A DNA stretch of 35,961 nucleotides from Clostridiales bacterium. GTDB taxonomy: Bacteria; Bacillota; Clostridia; Oscillospirales; Oscillospiraceae. The notes beneath the pieces were generated by a model, which did not search any database, was not told the origin of the DNA, and worked only from the letters and a program-made list of their open reading frames with translations. The stretch's first letter is position 1. The number at the start of each line of letters is the position of its first letter. The position numbers and the translations under genes were made by a program. Of the stretch, positions 28,710 through 35,961 are shown in pieces. The DNA is taken from positions 1 to 35,961 of the forward strand of contig JALERU010000064.1 of the NCBI GenBank assembly GCA_022764045.1. The letters run 5' to 3'.

Positions 28710-29834
28710 ATGAAAAAGAGATGGAGCGCCCTGGCGCTGGCGCTGCTGATGGCCCTGAGTTTAGTTCCTGCGGCCTCTGCTGCCCCGTCCGTGCAGATCC
28801 CGGACACCGCGGTGGAATTTAACGGCCATTACTACCAGTATTACACCAAGTCCCTGTCCTGGGAAAAGGCCCAGGCGGCCTGCCAGGCTATGGGCGGCCA
28901 CCTGGTGGCCATCAACTCCCAGGCGGAGCAGACCTTCCTGGAGAACTATCTGTCTTATCAGAACAACAGCAGTCTCCGTGGGAAATACCTCATCGGCCTG
29001 CACCGGCAGGTCACCGGCTTTGACACATGGGTCACCGGGGAGCCGGTCACCTACACCAACTGGGGAGAAAAAGAGCCCGACAATCTGGGCAACCGTCAGG
29101 ACATGGTGATCTTTAACAACGGCGGCACCATCGGCTACGGCAACGGCGGCTATAAGATCGACTTCGGCCAGTGGGACGACGACACCAACAGCAGCTACCG
29201 CTATCTCTGCGAGTGGGACTTCAAGCCCGTCTGGAGCAACTCCTCCCCCTGGTCCTCCCCCGAGCTGCAAAAGGCCCAGGAGCTGGACCTGATCCCGGAA
29301 ATCCTGTATGAGGCGGACATGACCCAGACCATCACCCGGCAGGAGTTCGCCGCCGTGGCGGTGAAGACCTACGAAAACCTGGCGGGGACCAAGGCCCTGC
29401 CCGCCGTCATCAACCCCTTTACCGACTGCAAGGACACCGAGGTCCTCAAGGCCTATAACCTGGGCATCACCAACGGCACCTCCGCCGGCTCCACCACCTT
29501 CAGCCCCAATAAGCTGCTGGACCGCCAGGAGGCCGCCACCATGCTGGCCCGGACCTTCAAGCGGGCCACCATGCCCGGTTGGACCATGGAGCAGGATGCC
29601 AGCTATCCCCTCAGCTACACCAAACCCGCCCCCTTTGCCGACGACGCCCAGATCGCCCTCTGGGCCAAGGACAGCGTGTACTTCATGGCCGCCAACGGCA
29701 TCATCGGCGGCGTGGGGAACAACAGATTCGCCCCCACCAACGTGACCACCGCCCAGCAGGCGGCCAAGTATGCCAACGCCACCCGGGAGCAGGCCCTGGC
29801 CATCGCCGTGCGGATGGTGGAAAACCTGAAATAA
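28710..29834 (+). CDS. Secreted C-type-lectin-fold protein with SLH domains
   Basis: The 374-residue protein has a signal peptide (KKRWSALALALLMALSLVPAASA, cut near residue 25). A C-type lectin-like domain spans about 35-172: YYQYYTKSLSWEKAQAACQAMGGHLVAI, TNWGEKEPDN and RYLCEWDF. The Ca-binding positions read EPD and WDD rather than EPN and WND. Two to three S-layer homology repeats follow (about 185-374; DCKDTEVLKAYNLGITNG and DDAQIALWAKDSVYFMAANGIIGG). SLH repeats bind pyruvylated cell-wall polymers, so the lectin head would be shown on the surface. GGGGAG lies eight bases before the ATG, and a terminator follows. The ligand is unknown. Confidence 0.9.
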   Translation: MKKRWSALALALLMALSLVPAASAAPSVQIPDTAVEFNGHYYQYYTKSLSWEKAQAACQAMGGHLVAINSQAEQTFLENYLSYQNNSSLRGKYLIGLHRQVTGFDTWVTGEPVTYTNWGEKEPDNLGNRQDMVIFNNGGTIGYGNGGYKIDFGQWDDDTNSSYRYLCEWDFKPVWSNSSPWSSPELQKAQELDLIPEILYEADMTQTITRQEFAAVAVKTYENLAGTKALPAVINPFTDCKDTEVLKAYNLGITNGTSAGSTTFSPNKLLDRQEAATMLARTFKRATMPGWTMEQDASYPLSYTKPAPFADDAQIALWAKDSVYFMAANGIIGGVGNNRFAPTNVTTAQQAAKYANATREQALAIAVRMVENLK

Positions 29835-29848
29835 CCTTCTCAGCACCC

Positions 29849-29885
29849 AAGCCGCGCCGGCGCGTCAACCCGGCGCGGCTTTTTG
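29849..29885 (+). terminator. Terminator of the lectin/SLH gene
   Basis: AGCCGCGCCGG/CCGGCGCGGCT is followed by five T, 16 bases after the stop. Confidence 0.92.
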
Positions 29886-29982
29886 CGGAGAGAGGGAACT
29901 TTTTCCCAGTGGCTGCGTCTAAAGAAGATAGAAGCCTCCCCCACCCGGGGGAAGGAAGCCAAACCCAAAGGAGGGACATCCC

Positions 29983-30750
29983 ATGAAAAGAATCCCCTTA
30001 CTCCTGGCGCTGGTCCTGAGCTTGGCGCTCCTGGCCGCCTGCGGCGGGCGGGCCTGTGGAGACGAGCCCGCTTCCCAGCCCCTTCCCGGTGAGGAAGTGA
30101 TTCCCTGCCGGGTGGTGACCGTGAAGGAAAACGAACTCCTGCTGGCGGCCACAGAGGGCCGGGCCAGCGACGTGTACATCCTCCCCCTGGGGGAGACCCC
30201 CGTGACCTATGCCAACCCCGACCAGACCGCCATCCAGCCGGGAGACCTGGTGAAGATCGGCTACAACGGCCTGGTGGAGGAGACCTTCCCCGCCCGGCTG
30301 TGCGGGGTGGAAGCCCTCCAGGTCCAGGCCCAGGGCCGGGACGACCTGTGTTCCCTCTATCTCCAGGTGCTCTCCGACCTGTGGGAGGTGGACCCCGGGC
30401 TGAATAGCGACATCACCCAACTGGGCCTGGACCTCTCCCAAACCCGCCTGGCCCCCGCCGAGCAGAGCGCCGTGGCCTATGTGCTGTGGGGAGAGCGGAA
30501 GCTGGAGGTGCTGCAAAACACCTGGGAGGAGCTGGCCGACCAGGGCCTCATTGACCGGGAGAACCTCCAGTGGACCGACGGCCTTTTCTTCTCCATCGTC
30601 GAGGATGACCCCGAGGTGGACCAGCTCACCTTCACCGCCCAAAAGTGGCGCAGCGGCACGGGGGCCTACTTCTTCACCGGCTGCACCGCCCGGCGAGCCG
30701 CCGACGGCAGCTGGGGGGACTACACCGTGGGGGCGGAGGCCATCTCATAA
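29983..30750 (+). CDS. Lipoprotein of unknown function
   Basis: The 255-residue protein has a clear lipoprotein signal (LALLAAC, Cys20). The first 110 residues contain IPCRVVTVKENELLLAATEG and LPLGETPVTYANPD…PGDLVKIGYNGLV. This resembles small beta-barrel domains of Firmicute lipoproteins that read an environmental or metal signal, but I cannot name a family. The C-terminal half (about 135-250) is a mixed domain with TDGLFFSIVEDDPEVDQLTF and a TGAYFFTGCTARR end. AAAGGAGG stands ten bases before the ATG. It lies about 100 bp after the lectin/SLH terminator and has its own terminator; no promoter is evident. Confidence 0.8.
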   Translation: MKRIPLLLALVLSLALLAACGGRACGDEPASQPLPGEEVIPCRVVTVKENELLLAATEGRASDVYILPLGETPVTYANPDQTAIQPGDLVKIGYNGLVEETFPARLCGVEALQVQAQGRDDLCSLYLQVLSDLWEVDPGLNSDITQLGLDLSQTRLAPAEQSAVAYVLWGERKLEVLQNTWEELADQGLIDRENLQWTDGLFFSIVEDDPEVDQLTFTAQKWRSGTGAYFFTGCTARRAADGSWGDYTVGAEAIS

Positions 30751-30767
30751 CCTGGATTTCCCCGACG

Positions 30768-30805
30768 GGACCGGAGCGGCCAAGGCTGTTCCGGTCCTGT
30801 TTTTT
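30768..30805 (+). terminator. Terminator of the lipoprotein gene
   Basis: GGACCGGA/TCCGGTCC is followed by TGTTTTTT. Confidence 0.9.
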
Positions 30806-30819
30806 GCCCCCTTCCTTCC

Positions 30820-30848
30820 TTGAAAAACCCGTCGAACTATGCTATACT
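30820..30848 (+). promoter_or_regulatory. Promoter of miaB
   Basis: TTGAAA (30820-30825) and TATACT (30843-30848) have a 17-base spacer, about 70 bases before the start codon. Confidence 0.8.
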
Positions 30849-30918
30849 GTACCCTGTATCGTTATCTCTATCCATCAGTATCCCCATCCCAAATCCAACG
30901 ACCCGGAGGAATCGACCA

Positions 30919-32328
30919 TTGAGTAAGACCCTGACCATTTCCCAGGCGGAAATCCACCGCCAGCTGGCCCTGTGTGACCAGATCCGCGCCCTGCTGGACC
31001 AGCGCCCCGGCCAGAAGCTGGCCTTTGTAGACACCTACGGCTGCCAGCAAAACGAAGCCGATTCCGAACGCCTCCGGGGCTACCTGGCCCGGATGGGGTA
31101 TGCATTTACCGACACCGAGGAGGGGGCCGACCTGGTCCTGCTGAACACCTGCGCCATTCGGGAGCACGCCGAGCAGCGGGTCTTTGGCAACGTGGGGGCC
31201 CTGTCCCACACCAAGCGCCGGCACCCGGGGCAGATCATCTGCGTGTGCGGCTGCATGGCCCGGCAGGACCACGTGGCAACGCGCCTGCGCCGCTCCTTCC
31301 CCTATGTAGACCTGGTCTTTGGCCCCCAGCTGCTGTGGCAGTTTCCCCAGCTGCTGCTGCGCAAGCTCACCGAGGGCAAACGGGTCTTCGCCACCGACGA
31401 CGTGCCCGGCGCCGTGGCCGAGGGCATCCCCGTGGTGCGGCAGAACCGTTTGAAGGCCTGGGTATCCATTATGTACGGCTGCAACAACTTCTGCACCTAT
31501 TGCGTCGTCCCCTACGTCCGAGGCCGGGAGCGCAGCCGCCGGCCGGAGGATATCCTGGCTGAGATCCGTCAACTGGCGGCGGAGGGGTACAAGGACATCA
31601 CCCTCCTGGGCCAAAATGTGAACTCTTACGGAAAGGACCTGGACCTGGGGGTGGACTTCGCCTGGCTCTTAGAGCAGGTAAACGCCATCCCCGGGGACTT
31701 CCTCATCCGCTTTATGACCAGCCACCCCAAGGACGCCGGCCAGCGGCTCTTTGACGTGATGGCCGCCTGTGAAAAGGTGGCTCCCGCCCTCCACCTCCCC
31801 TTCCAGTCGGGGAGCAGCCGGGTGCTGAAGGCCATGAACCGGGGCTACACCCGGGCGCACTATCTGGAGCTGGTGGACCAGCTCCGGGCGCGCATCCCGG
31901 ACATCGTCCTCACCTCCGACGTGATCGTGGGATTTCCCGGGGAAACCCAGGAGGAGTTTGAGGAGACCATGCGCCTCATCGAAGAAGTGCGCTACGACGC
32001 CCTCTTTACCTTTATTTTCTCCCCCCGCCGGGGCACCCCGGCGGAAAAACTGGCCGACCCCATGCCCAAGGAGCAAAAGAGCGCCAACTTCCAGCGGCTG
32101 CTTCAGCGGCAGAATGAGATTTCCGGGGAAAAGCACCGGGAATACATTGGCAAGACCTATCGCTGTCTGGTGGACGGGGAAGGCGCCGACGGCCGGCTCA
32201 CCGCCCGGACGGCAGGGGGGCGGCTGATCCACTTGGCGGGGAGGGCTGACCTCGTTGGAACCTGGCAGATGGCGCGGATTACGGACGCCTCTACCTGGGC
32301 TTTGTTTGGAGAGGTTGTGGAGGGGTAA
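30919..32328 (+). CDS. miaB: tRNA-2-methylthio-N6-dimethylallyladenosine synthase MiaB
   Basis: The 469-residue radical SAM methylthiotransferase adds the 2-methylthio group to i6A37 of tRNAs. N-terminal UPF0004-domain cysteines are Cys42 (TYGCQQNEAD), Cys78 (NTCAIREHAEQ) and Cys112 (CGCMAR). The radical SAM motif is Cys188, Cys192 and Cys195 (GCNNFCTYCVVPYVRGRE). A TRAM domain closes the protein (about 400-465). The TTG start at 30919 has GGAGGA eight bases upstream; an ATG 33 codons earlier overlaps the promoter and is rejected. It is followed by mutS, as in many Firmicutes, but an A repeat and other hairpins now separate the two. Confidence 0.95.
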   Translation: MSKTLTISQAEIHRQLALCDQIRALLDQRPGQKLAFVDTYGCQQNEADSERLRGYLARMGYAFTDTEEGADLVLLNTCAIREHAEQRVFGNVGALSHTKRRHPGQIICVCGCMARQDHVATRLRRSFPYVDLVFGPQLLWQFPQLLLRKLTEGKRVFATDDVPGAVAEGIPVVRQNRLKAWVSIMYGCNNFCTYCVVPYVRGRERSRRPEDILAEIRQLAAEGYKDITLLGQNVNSYGKDLDLGVDFAWLLEQVNAIPGDFLIRFMTSHPKDAGQRLFDVMAACEKVAPALHLPFQSGSSRVLKAMNRGYTRAHYLELVDQLRARIPDIVLTSDVIVGFPGETQEEFEETMRLIEEVRYDALFTFIFSPRRGTPAEKLADPMPKEQKSANFQRLLQRQNEISGEKHREYIGKTYRCLVDGEGADGRLTARTAGGRLIHLAGRADLVGTWQMARITDASTWALFGEVVEG

Positions 32329-32365
32329 TGTCTTACCCTGGGGCGTGGGTCCGGCCCCCGGCTAT

Positions 32366-32752
32366 CACTCACTCATTTTTGGGATCTTGAAAACTTGCAC
32401 CCTCTGTGGAACCACACTTCTTCTCTATCATCGAATGGGCGGTTCGCAGCGCGAGGGGGAGGTGGGTTGGAAGCCTGCCGCAGCAAAAGGTGGCAGCGAT
32501 ATCCCTCTACCCTCCGTTACGACGAAATCGCCCCCTCATCAGTCAGCTCCGCTGACAGCTTCCCCCCGAGGGGAAGCCTACGCTACTACGCTACGTTGGA
32601 GTTATTAGCTACGGTAGTTTTCTACAGTAAGCCATACAGGATATGCCAATCGCCTTCCCCTGGGGGGGAAGGTGGGCCGGCCCTGCGGGCCGGGTCGGAT
32701 GAGGGCGAGCCTTGAGGGCCCCACGGCGTTGGTAATAGACGCACCCACCCCT
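32366..32752 (+). repeat. Repeat family A, copy A10, with a 100-bp 5' extension
   Basis: The extension at 32366-32465 matches 27532-27630. The unit proper starts near GGTTGGAAGCCTGCC and ends near GTAATAGACGCACCCACCCC. It lies between miaB and mutS. Confidence 0.85.
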
Positions 32753-33050
32753 CCCGAAGGGCCCAGCAAACCTCCCCCAGCCCGCCCACGCCGGTGGGCG
32801 GGCCCGTAGTGCTGAAAGGGTATGGGCCGCATGAGCGCCCGCAGGCGCCATGGAAGGGAGCAACCGGGCGCAGCCCGGCTCTTAGCGAGTCCCAGGCCAG
32901 TCAATTCCGCCAGGCCCACTCCCCTAAAAGTTTCCCCAAACCAGAGAATGGGGTTCAGTTCGGTCAAATCCAATGCGAAGTTCCTTAAACCATAGGAACC
33001 TCTTCCTTCCTGGCCTTCTTTCCCCCATTTCTTCGGAAGAAATGGGGCCC
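32753..33050. repeat. Composite hairpin island between repeat A10 and mutS
   Basis: No gene is visible. It carries GCCCGCCCAC/GTGGGCGGGC (32780-32803), AAACCAGAGAATGGGGTTC (32938-32956) and CCCCATTTCTT/AAGAAATGGGG (33023-33047), in the same order as 1058-1218. A 39-bp insert at 32957-32995 splits GGGGTTC from GAACCTCTT. Its last 32 bases match the tail of the nested insert in repeat A8 almost exactly. Confidence 0.7.
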
Positions 33051-33098
33051 CATCCCCGCCCCCATTGGGCCACTCCCAAAACGAAAGGACGAATCCCC

Positions 33099-35687
33099 AT
33101 GGCAGAACTCACCCCCATGAAAAAACAATACCTGGCCATCAAGGACCAGCACCCCGACTGCCTGCTCTTCTTCCGTCTGGGGGATTTTTACGAAATGTTC
33201 GACGACGACGCCAAAACCGCGGCGGCGGAGCTCAACCTGACCCTCACCACCCGGGACCGGAACAAGCCCCCCGAGGAGCGCACCCCCATGTGCGGGGTGC
33301 CTTATCATTCCGCGGAGGCTTACATCGCCCGGCTCATCGCCAAGGGCTATAAGGTGGCCATCTGCGAGCAGACCGAGGACCCCGCCCAAGCCAAGGGCCT
33401 GGTGGACCGGGAGATCATCCGGGTGGTTACCCCCGGCACCCTTATCGAGGAGAACATGCTGGAGGAGGGGAAGAACAACTTCCTGGCCGCCCTCTGCGCC
33501 GATGTGGACGGGGCGGGCCTCTCCTTTGGGGACATCTCCACCGGGGAGGTCTTCGCCACCTTTTTCCCCGCCGAGGGGTGGGTGGAGCACGCCGTGAGCG
33601 AGCTGGCCCGGTTCTCGCCCCGGGAGGTCATCCTCTCCCCCGGGGCCTGTGACGAGGGCCTGCTGGACTATCTGACCAATAAGCTCCCCTGCCGGATCGA
33701 GTACGCCGGCCAGGCCCGGTTTGACCGGGAGGCCGCTCTGGCCCGGGCCCGCCAGCAGTTTACCGTGGGTCTGGACCAGGTACCCCAGCAGGCCGAGGCT
33801 GCTATCCAGGCCGCCGGGGGGCTCATGTCCTATCTGTATGAGACCCAGAAAACCGACCTGTCCTACCTGCGCACCCTCCGCTATTACTCTGCCAGCCGCT
33901 TTTTGGAGCTGGACCCGGTGGCCCGGCGGAACCTGGAGCTCACCGAGACCCTGCGGGGCAAGGAGAAAAAGGGCTCCCTGCTGTGGGTGCTGGATAAAAC
34001 CAAAACCGCCATGGGGGGCCGCCTGCTGCGCAGTTGGCTGGAGCGCCCCCTGGTGGACCCCGTGGCCATCTCCCGCCGGCTGGAGGCCGTGGGCTGGCTG
34101 GTGGACCACTCTGTGGAGCGGGAGGAGCTGGCTCAGGTCCTCCGGGAGATCACCGACCTGGAGCGCCTGATCTCCCGGGTGGTCTACGGCACCGCCGGGG
34201 CCCGGGACCTGGTCTCCCTGGCCGCCGGGCTGGACAGGCTCCCCCTCCTGCAAAACCATCTGCCCGAAAAGGCCCCCTCCCTGCTGGACAAGCTCCGGCA
34301 GGAGCTGGAGGGCCTGCCGGAGCTCACCGACCTCATCGCCCGGGGCATTGTGGACGAGCCCCCCTTTTCCGTCCGGGAGGGCGGCTTCATCCGGGCGGGC
34401 TACAACGCCGACGTGGACCAGCTCCGGGAGCTCCTCACCGACACCAAGGGGGTCATCGCCCGGCTGGAGGCCGAGGAGAAGGAGAAGACCGGCATCAAGT
34501 CCCTGAAGGTGGGCTTTAATAAGGTCTTTGGCTATTACATCGAGGTCTCCAAGTCCTATTACGACCAGGTCCCTCCCACCTACATCCGCAAGCAGACCCT
34601 CGTCAACTGCGAGCGGTACATCACCCAGGACCTGAAAGACATGGAGCACACCATCCTCTCCGCCCAGGACCGGATCGTGGCTTTGGAGTATCAACTCTTC
34701 TGCCAGCTCCGGGACCAGGTGGCGGCCCAGGCCCCCCGAATCCAGGAGATCGCCGGGGCGGTGGCCCGGGTAGACGTGCTGGTCTCCTTCGCCGCCGTGG
34801 CGGCGGAGAACCACTACTGCATGCCCCGGGTGGATAACTCCGACAAGCTGGAGATCACCGAGGGCCGCCACCCGGTGGTGGAGAAAATGCGCCGGGACAC
34901 CCTCTTTGTCCCCAACGACACCTACATGGACGGCAAGGACAACCTGGCCGCCATCATCACCGGCCCCAACATGGCCGGTAAATCCACCTACATGCGCCAG
35001 GTGGCCCTCATGGTCCTCATGGCCCAGATGGGTTCCTTCGTCCCCGCCCGGTCGGCCCACATCGGCGTGGTGGACCGGATCTTCACCCGCATCGGCGCCT
35101 CGGACGACCTGGCCGGGGGCCAGTCCACCTTCATGGTGGAGATGACCGAGGTGGCTGAGCTCCTCAAGCACGCCACCTCCCGCAGCCTGCTGATCTTAGA
35201 CGAGATCGGCCGGGGGACCTCCACCTACGACGGCATGTCCATCGCCCGGGCGGTGCTGGAGTGGTGCGCCGACCCCAAGCGCCTGGGGGCCAAGACCCTC
35301 TTCGCCACCCACTACCACGAGCTGACAGTGCTGGAGGGCCAGCTGCCCGGGGTGAAAAACTTCAACAGCGCCGCCCGAAAGAAGAAGGACGAGATCATCT
35401 TCCTGCGCAAAATCGTCCCCGGCGGCGCCGACCAGAGCTACGGCATCGAGGTGGCAAACCTGGCGGGGCTCCCCCCCAAGGTCATCCGCCGGGCCCGGGA
35501 GATCCTCAAGGAGCTGGAGAGCCAGGAGGCTGCCCCCAAGAAGCCCGGCGCCCGCCAGGAGCGGCAGGTCTCTCTCACCGCCCTGGGGGAGGAAGAGGTT
35601 CTTGCTACCCTGCGGAATACTACGGTGGAGAGTTTAACGCCCTTGCAGGCGCTGAATCTTTTGAGTGAGCTGAAAGAAAAACTGTGA
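33099..35687 (+). CDS. mutS: DNA mismatch repair protein MutS
   Basis: The 862-residue MutS1 protein recognises mismatches. The N-terminal mismatch-reading motif is Phe30-Tyr-Glu32 (LGDFYEMFDDDA). The connector, lever and clamp domains lie in the middle. The ATPase domain has Walker A GPNMAGKST at 622-630, IGASDDLAGGQSTFMVEM and Walker B LLILDEIGRGTSTYDG, then FATHYHEL. The C-terminus ends ALNLLSELKEKL. I start at ATG 33099 (MAELTPMKKQYL), with AAAGGA eleven bases upstream; a longer in-frame start runs into the repeat island. A mutL gene would be expected beyond the window. Confidence 0.96.
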   Translation: MAELTPMKKQYLAIKDQHPDCLLFFRLGDFYEMFDDDAKTAAAELNLTLTTRDRNKPPEERTPMCGVPYHSAEAYIARLIAKGYKVAICEQTEDPAQAKGLVDREIIRVVTPGTLIEENMLEEGKNNFLAALCADVDGAGLSFGDISTGEVFATFFPAEGWVEHAVSELARFSPREVILSPGACDEGLLDYLTNKLPCRIEYAGQARFDREAALARARQQFTVGLDQVPQQAEAAIQAAGGLMSYLYETQKTDLSYLRTLRYYSASRFLELDPVARRNLELTETLRGKEKKGSLLWVLDKTKTAMGGRLLRSWLERPLVDPVAISRRLEAVGWLVDHSVEREELAQVLREITDLERLISRVVYGTAGARDLVSLAAGLDRLPLLQNHLPEKAPSLLDKLRQELEGLPELTDLIARGIVDEPPFSVREGGFIRAGYNADVDQLRELLTDTKGVIARLEAEEKEKTGIKSLKVGFNKVFGYYIEVSKSYYDQVPPTYIRKQTLVNCERYITQDLKDMEHTILSAQDRIVALEYQLFCQLRDQVAAQAPRIQEIAGAVARVDVLVSFAAVAAENHYCMPRVDNSDKLEITEGRHPVVEKMRRDTLFVPNDTYMDGKDNLAAIITGPNMAGKSTYMRQVALMVLMAQMGSFVPARSAHIGVVDRIFTRIGASDDLAGGQSTFMVEMTEVAELLKHATSRSLLILDEIGRGTSTYDGMSIARAVLEWCADPKRLGAKTLFATHYHELTVLEGQLPGVKNFNSAARKKKDEIIFLRKIVPGGADQSYGIEVANLAGLPPKVIRRAREILKELESQEAAPKKPGARQERQVSLTALGEEEVLATLRNTTVESLTPLQALNLLSELKEKL

Positions 35688-35694
35688 AATTTGG

Positions 35695-35787
35695 GAGGAA
35701 GAATTTTTTCACCGGCGGAGCCGGCGAAAAAATGATTGGATTTTGTTCCGCTTTCTGCGGAAAGCGGAAGTCTGCGACGCTTGTTGG
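35695..35787 (-). repeat. Repeat family B, copy B3
   Basis: A minus-oriented copy: TTTTTTC/GAAAAAA around CACCGGC/GCCGGCG, then AATCCAATCATTTTTTC-type spacing and a CCGCTTT/AAAGCGG hairpin ending at AAGTCTGCGACGCT. It starts seven bases after the mutS stop and can act as its terminator. Confidence 0.82.
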
Positions 35788-35961
35788 GTGAAGTGGCAAC
35801 GATGTTCTTCTACCCACTGATACTCCACATCGCCCCCTCATCAGTCAGCTGCGCTGACAGCTTCCCCCCAAGGGGAAGCCTACGCTATTAGGCTACGTTG
35901 TGGTTTTTGCTACGGTAGGTTTCTACAGTAAGCCTCTCAGGGCTTGCCAATCGCCTTCCCC
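35788..35961 (+). repeat. Repeat family A, copy A11 (cut by the window end)
   Basis: It begins GTGAAGTGGCAACG, passes through CATCGCCCCCTCATC, GTCAGC-tgc-GCTGAC and CTTCCCC palindromes, and runs off the edge inside the third palindrome. Confidence 0.85.

Overview
This high-GC window reads as a chromosome segment of a Gram-positive anaerobe of the Clostridia, most likely a gut Oscillospiraceae-type organism near Flavonifractor, Lawsonibacter or Pseudoflavonifractor. The grounds are a butyryl-CoA:acetate-type CoA-transferase, separate Noc and ParB proteins with Firmicute parS sites, a HemZ-type radical SAM enzyme, an SLH-domain surface protein and miaB next to mutS. The species is inference. 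No tRNA, rRNA, CRISPR array or complete insertion sequence was seen.

Layout. 1-2.2 kb: start of a BMP-family lipoprotein gene and xpt (both minus). 2.2-3.7 kb: CoA-transferase. 4.0-7.3 kb: segregation block noc-parA-parB plus a translationally coupled membrane protein, with two perfect parS sites. 7.3-11.7 kb: serS, mscL, a small membrane protein, rsmG, a MinD-like ATPase and an mgsA-like gene. The par and rsmG context suggests the origin-proximal part of the chromosome. 12.3-18.1 kb: hisS, three tandem paralogous membrane-anchored proteins, aspS. 18.1-22.4 kb: an accessory stretch with two copies of a small-peptide/antisense-RNA locus around an AT-richer regulator and lipoprotein pair and a MATE transporter. 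22.3-28.6 kb, minus strand: xth, Mrp/Nbp35 ATPase, uridine-kinase-like protein, hemZ, metallo-beta-lactamase-fold hydrolase, dtd. 28.7-35.7 kb: C-type-lectin/SLH surface protein, lipoprotein, miaB, mutS.

The most interesting material lies between the ordinary genes. (1) Two about 290-bp paralogous loci (18152-18448 and 22060-22349) each encode a 27-residue hydrophobic peptide with a hairpin-sequestered ribosome binding site. Each also has two convergent promoters meeting at a shared hairpin, and stems conserved by compensatory changes. They look like a type I toxin-antitoxin family that I do not recognise. (2) serS and aspS each carry a second copy of their own 3' coding end just downstream, separated by a related hairpin-rich element; the two tail copies differ only at synonymous positions (11 differing codons of 51). 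(3) A family of about 270-bp palindrome-rich intergenic repeats occurs 11 times here in both orientations, often beside other repeat modules and sometimes carrying nested mini-inserts.
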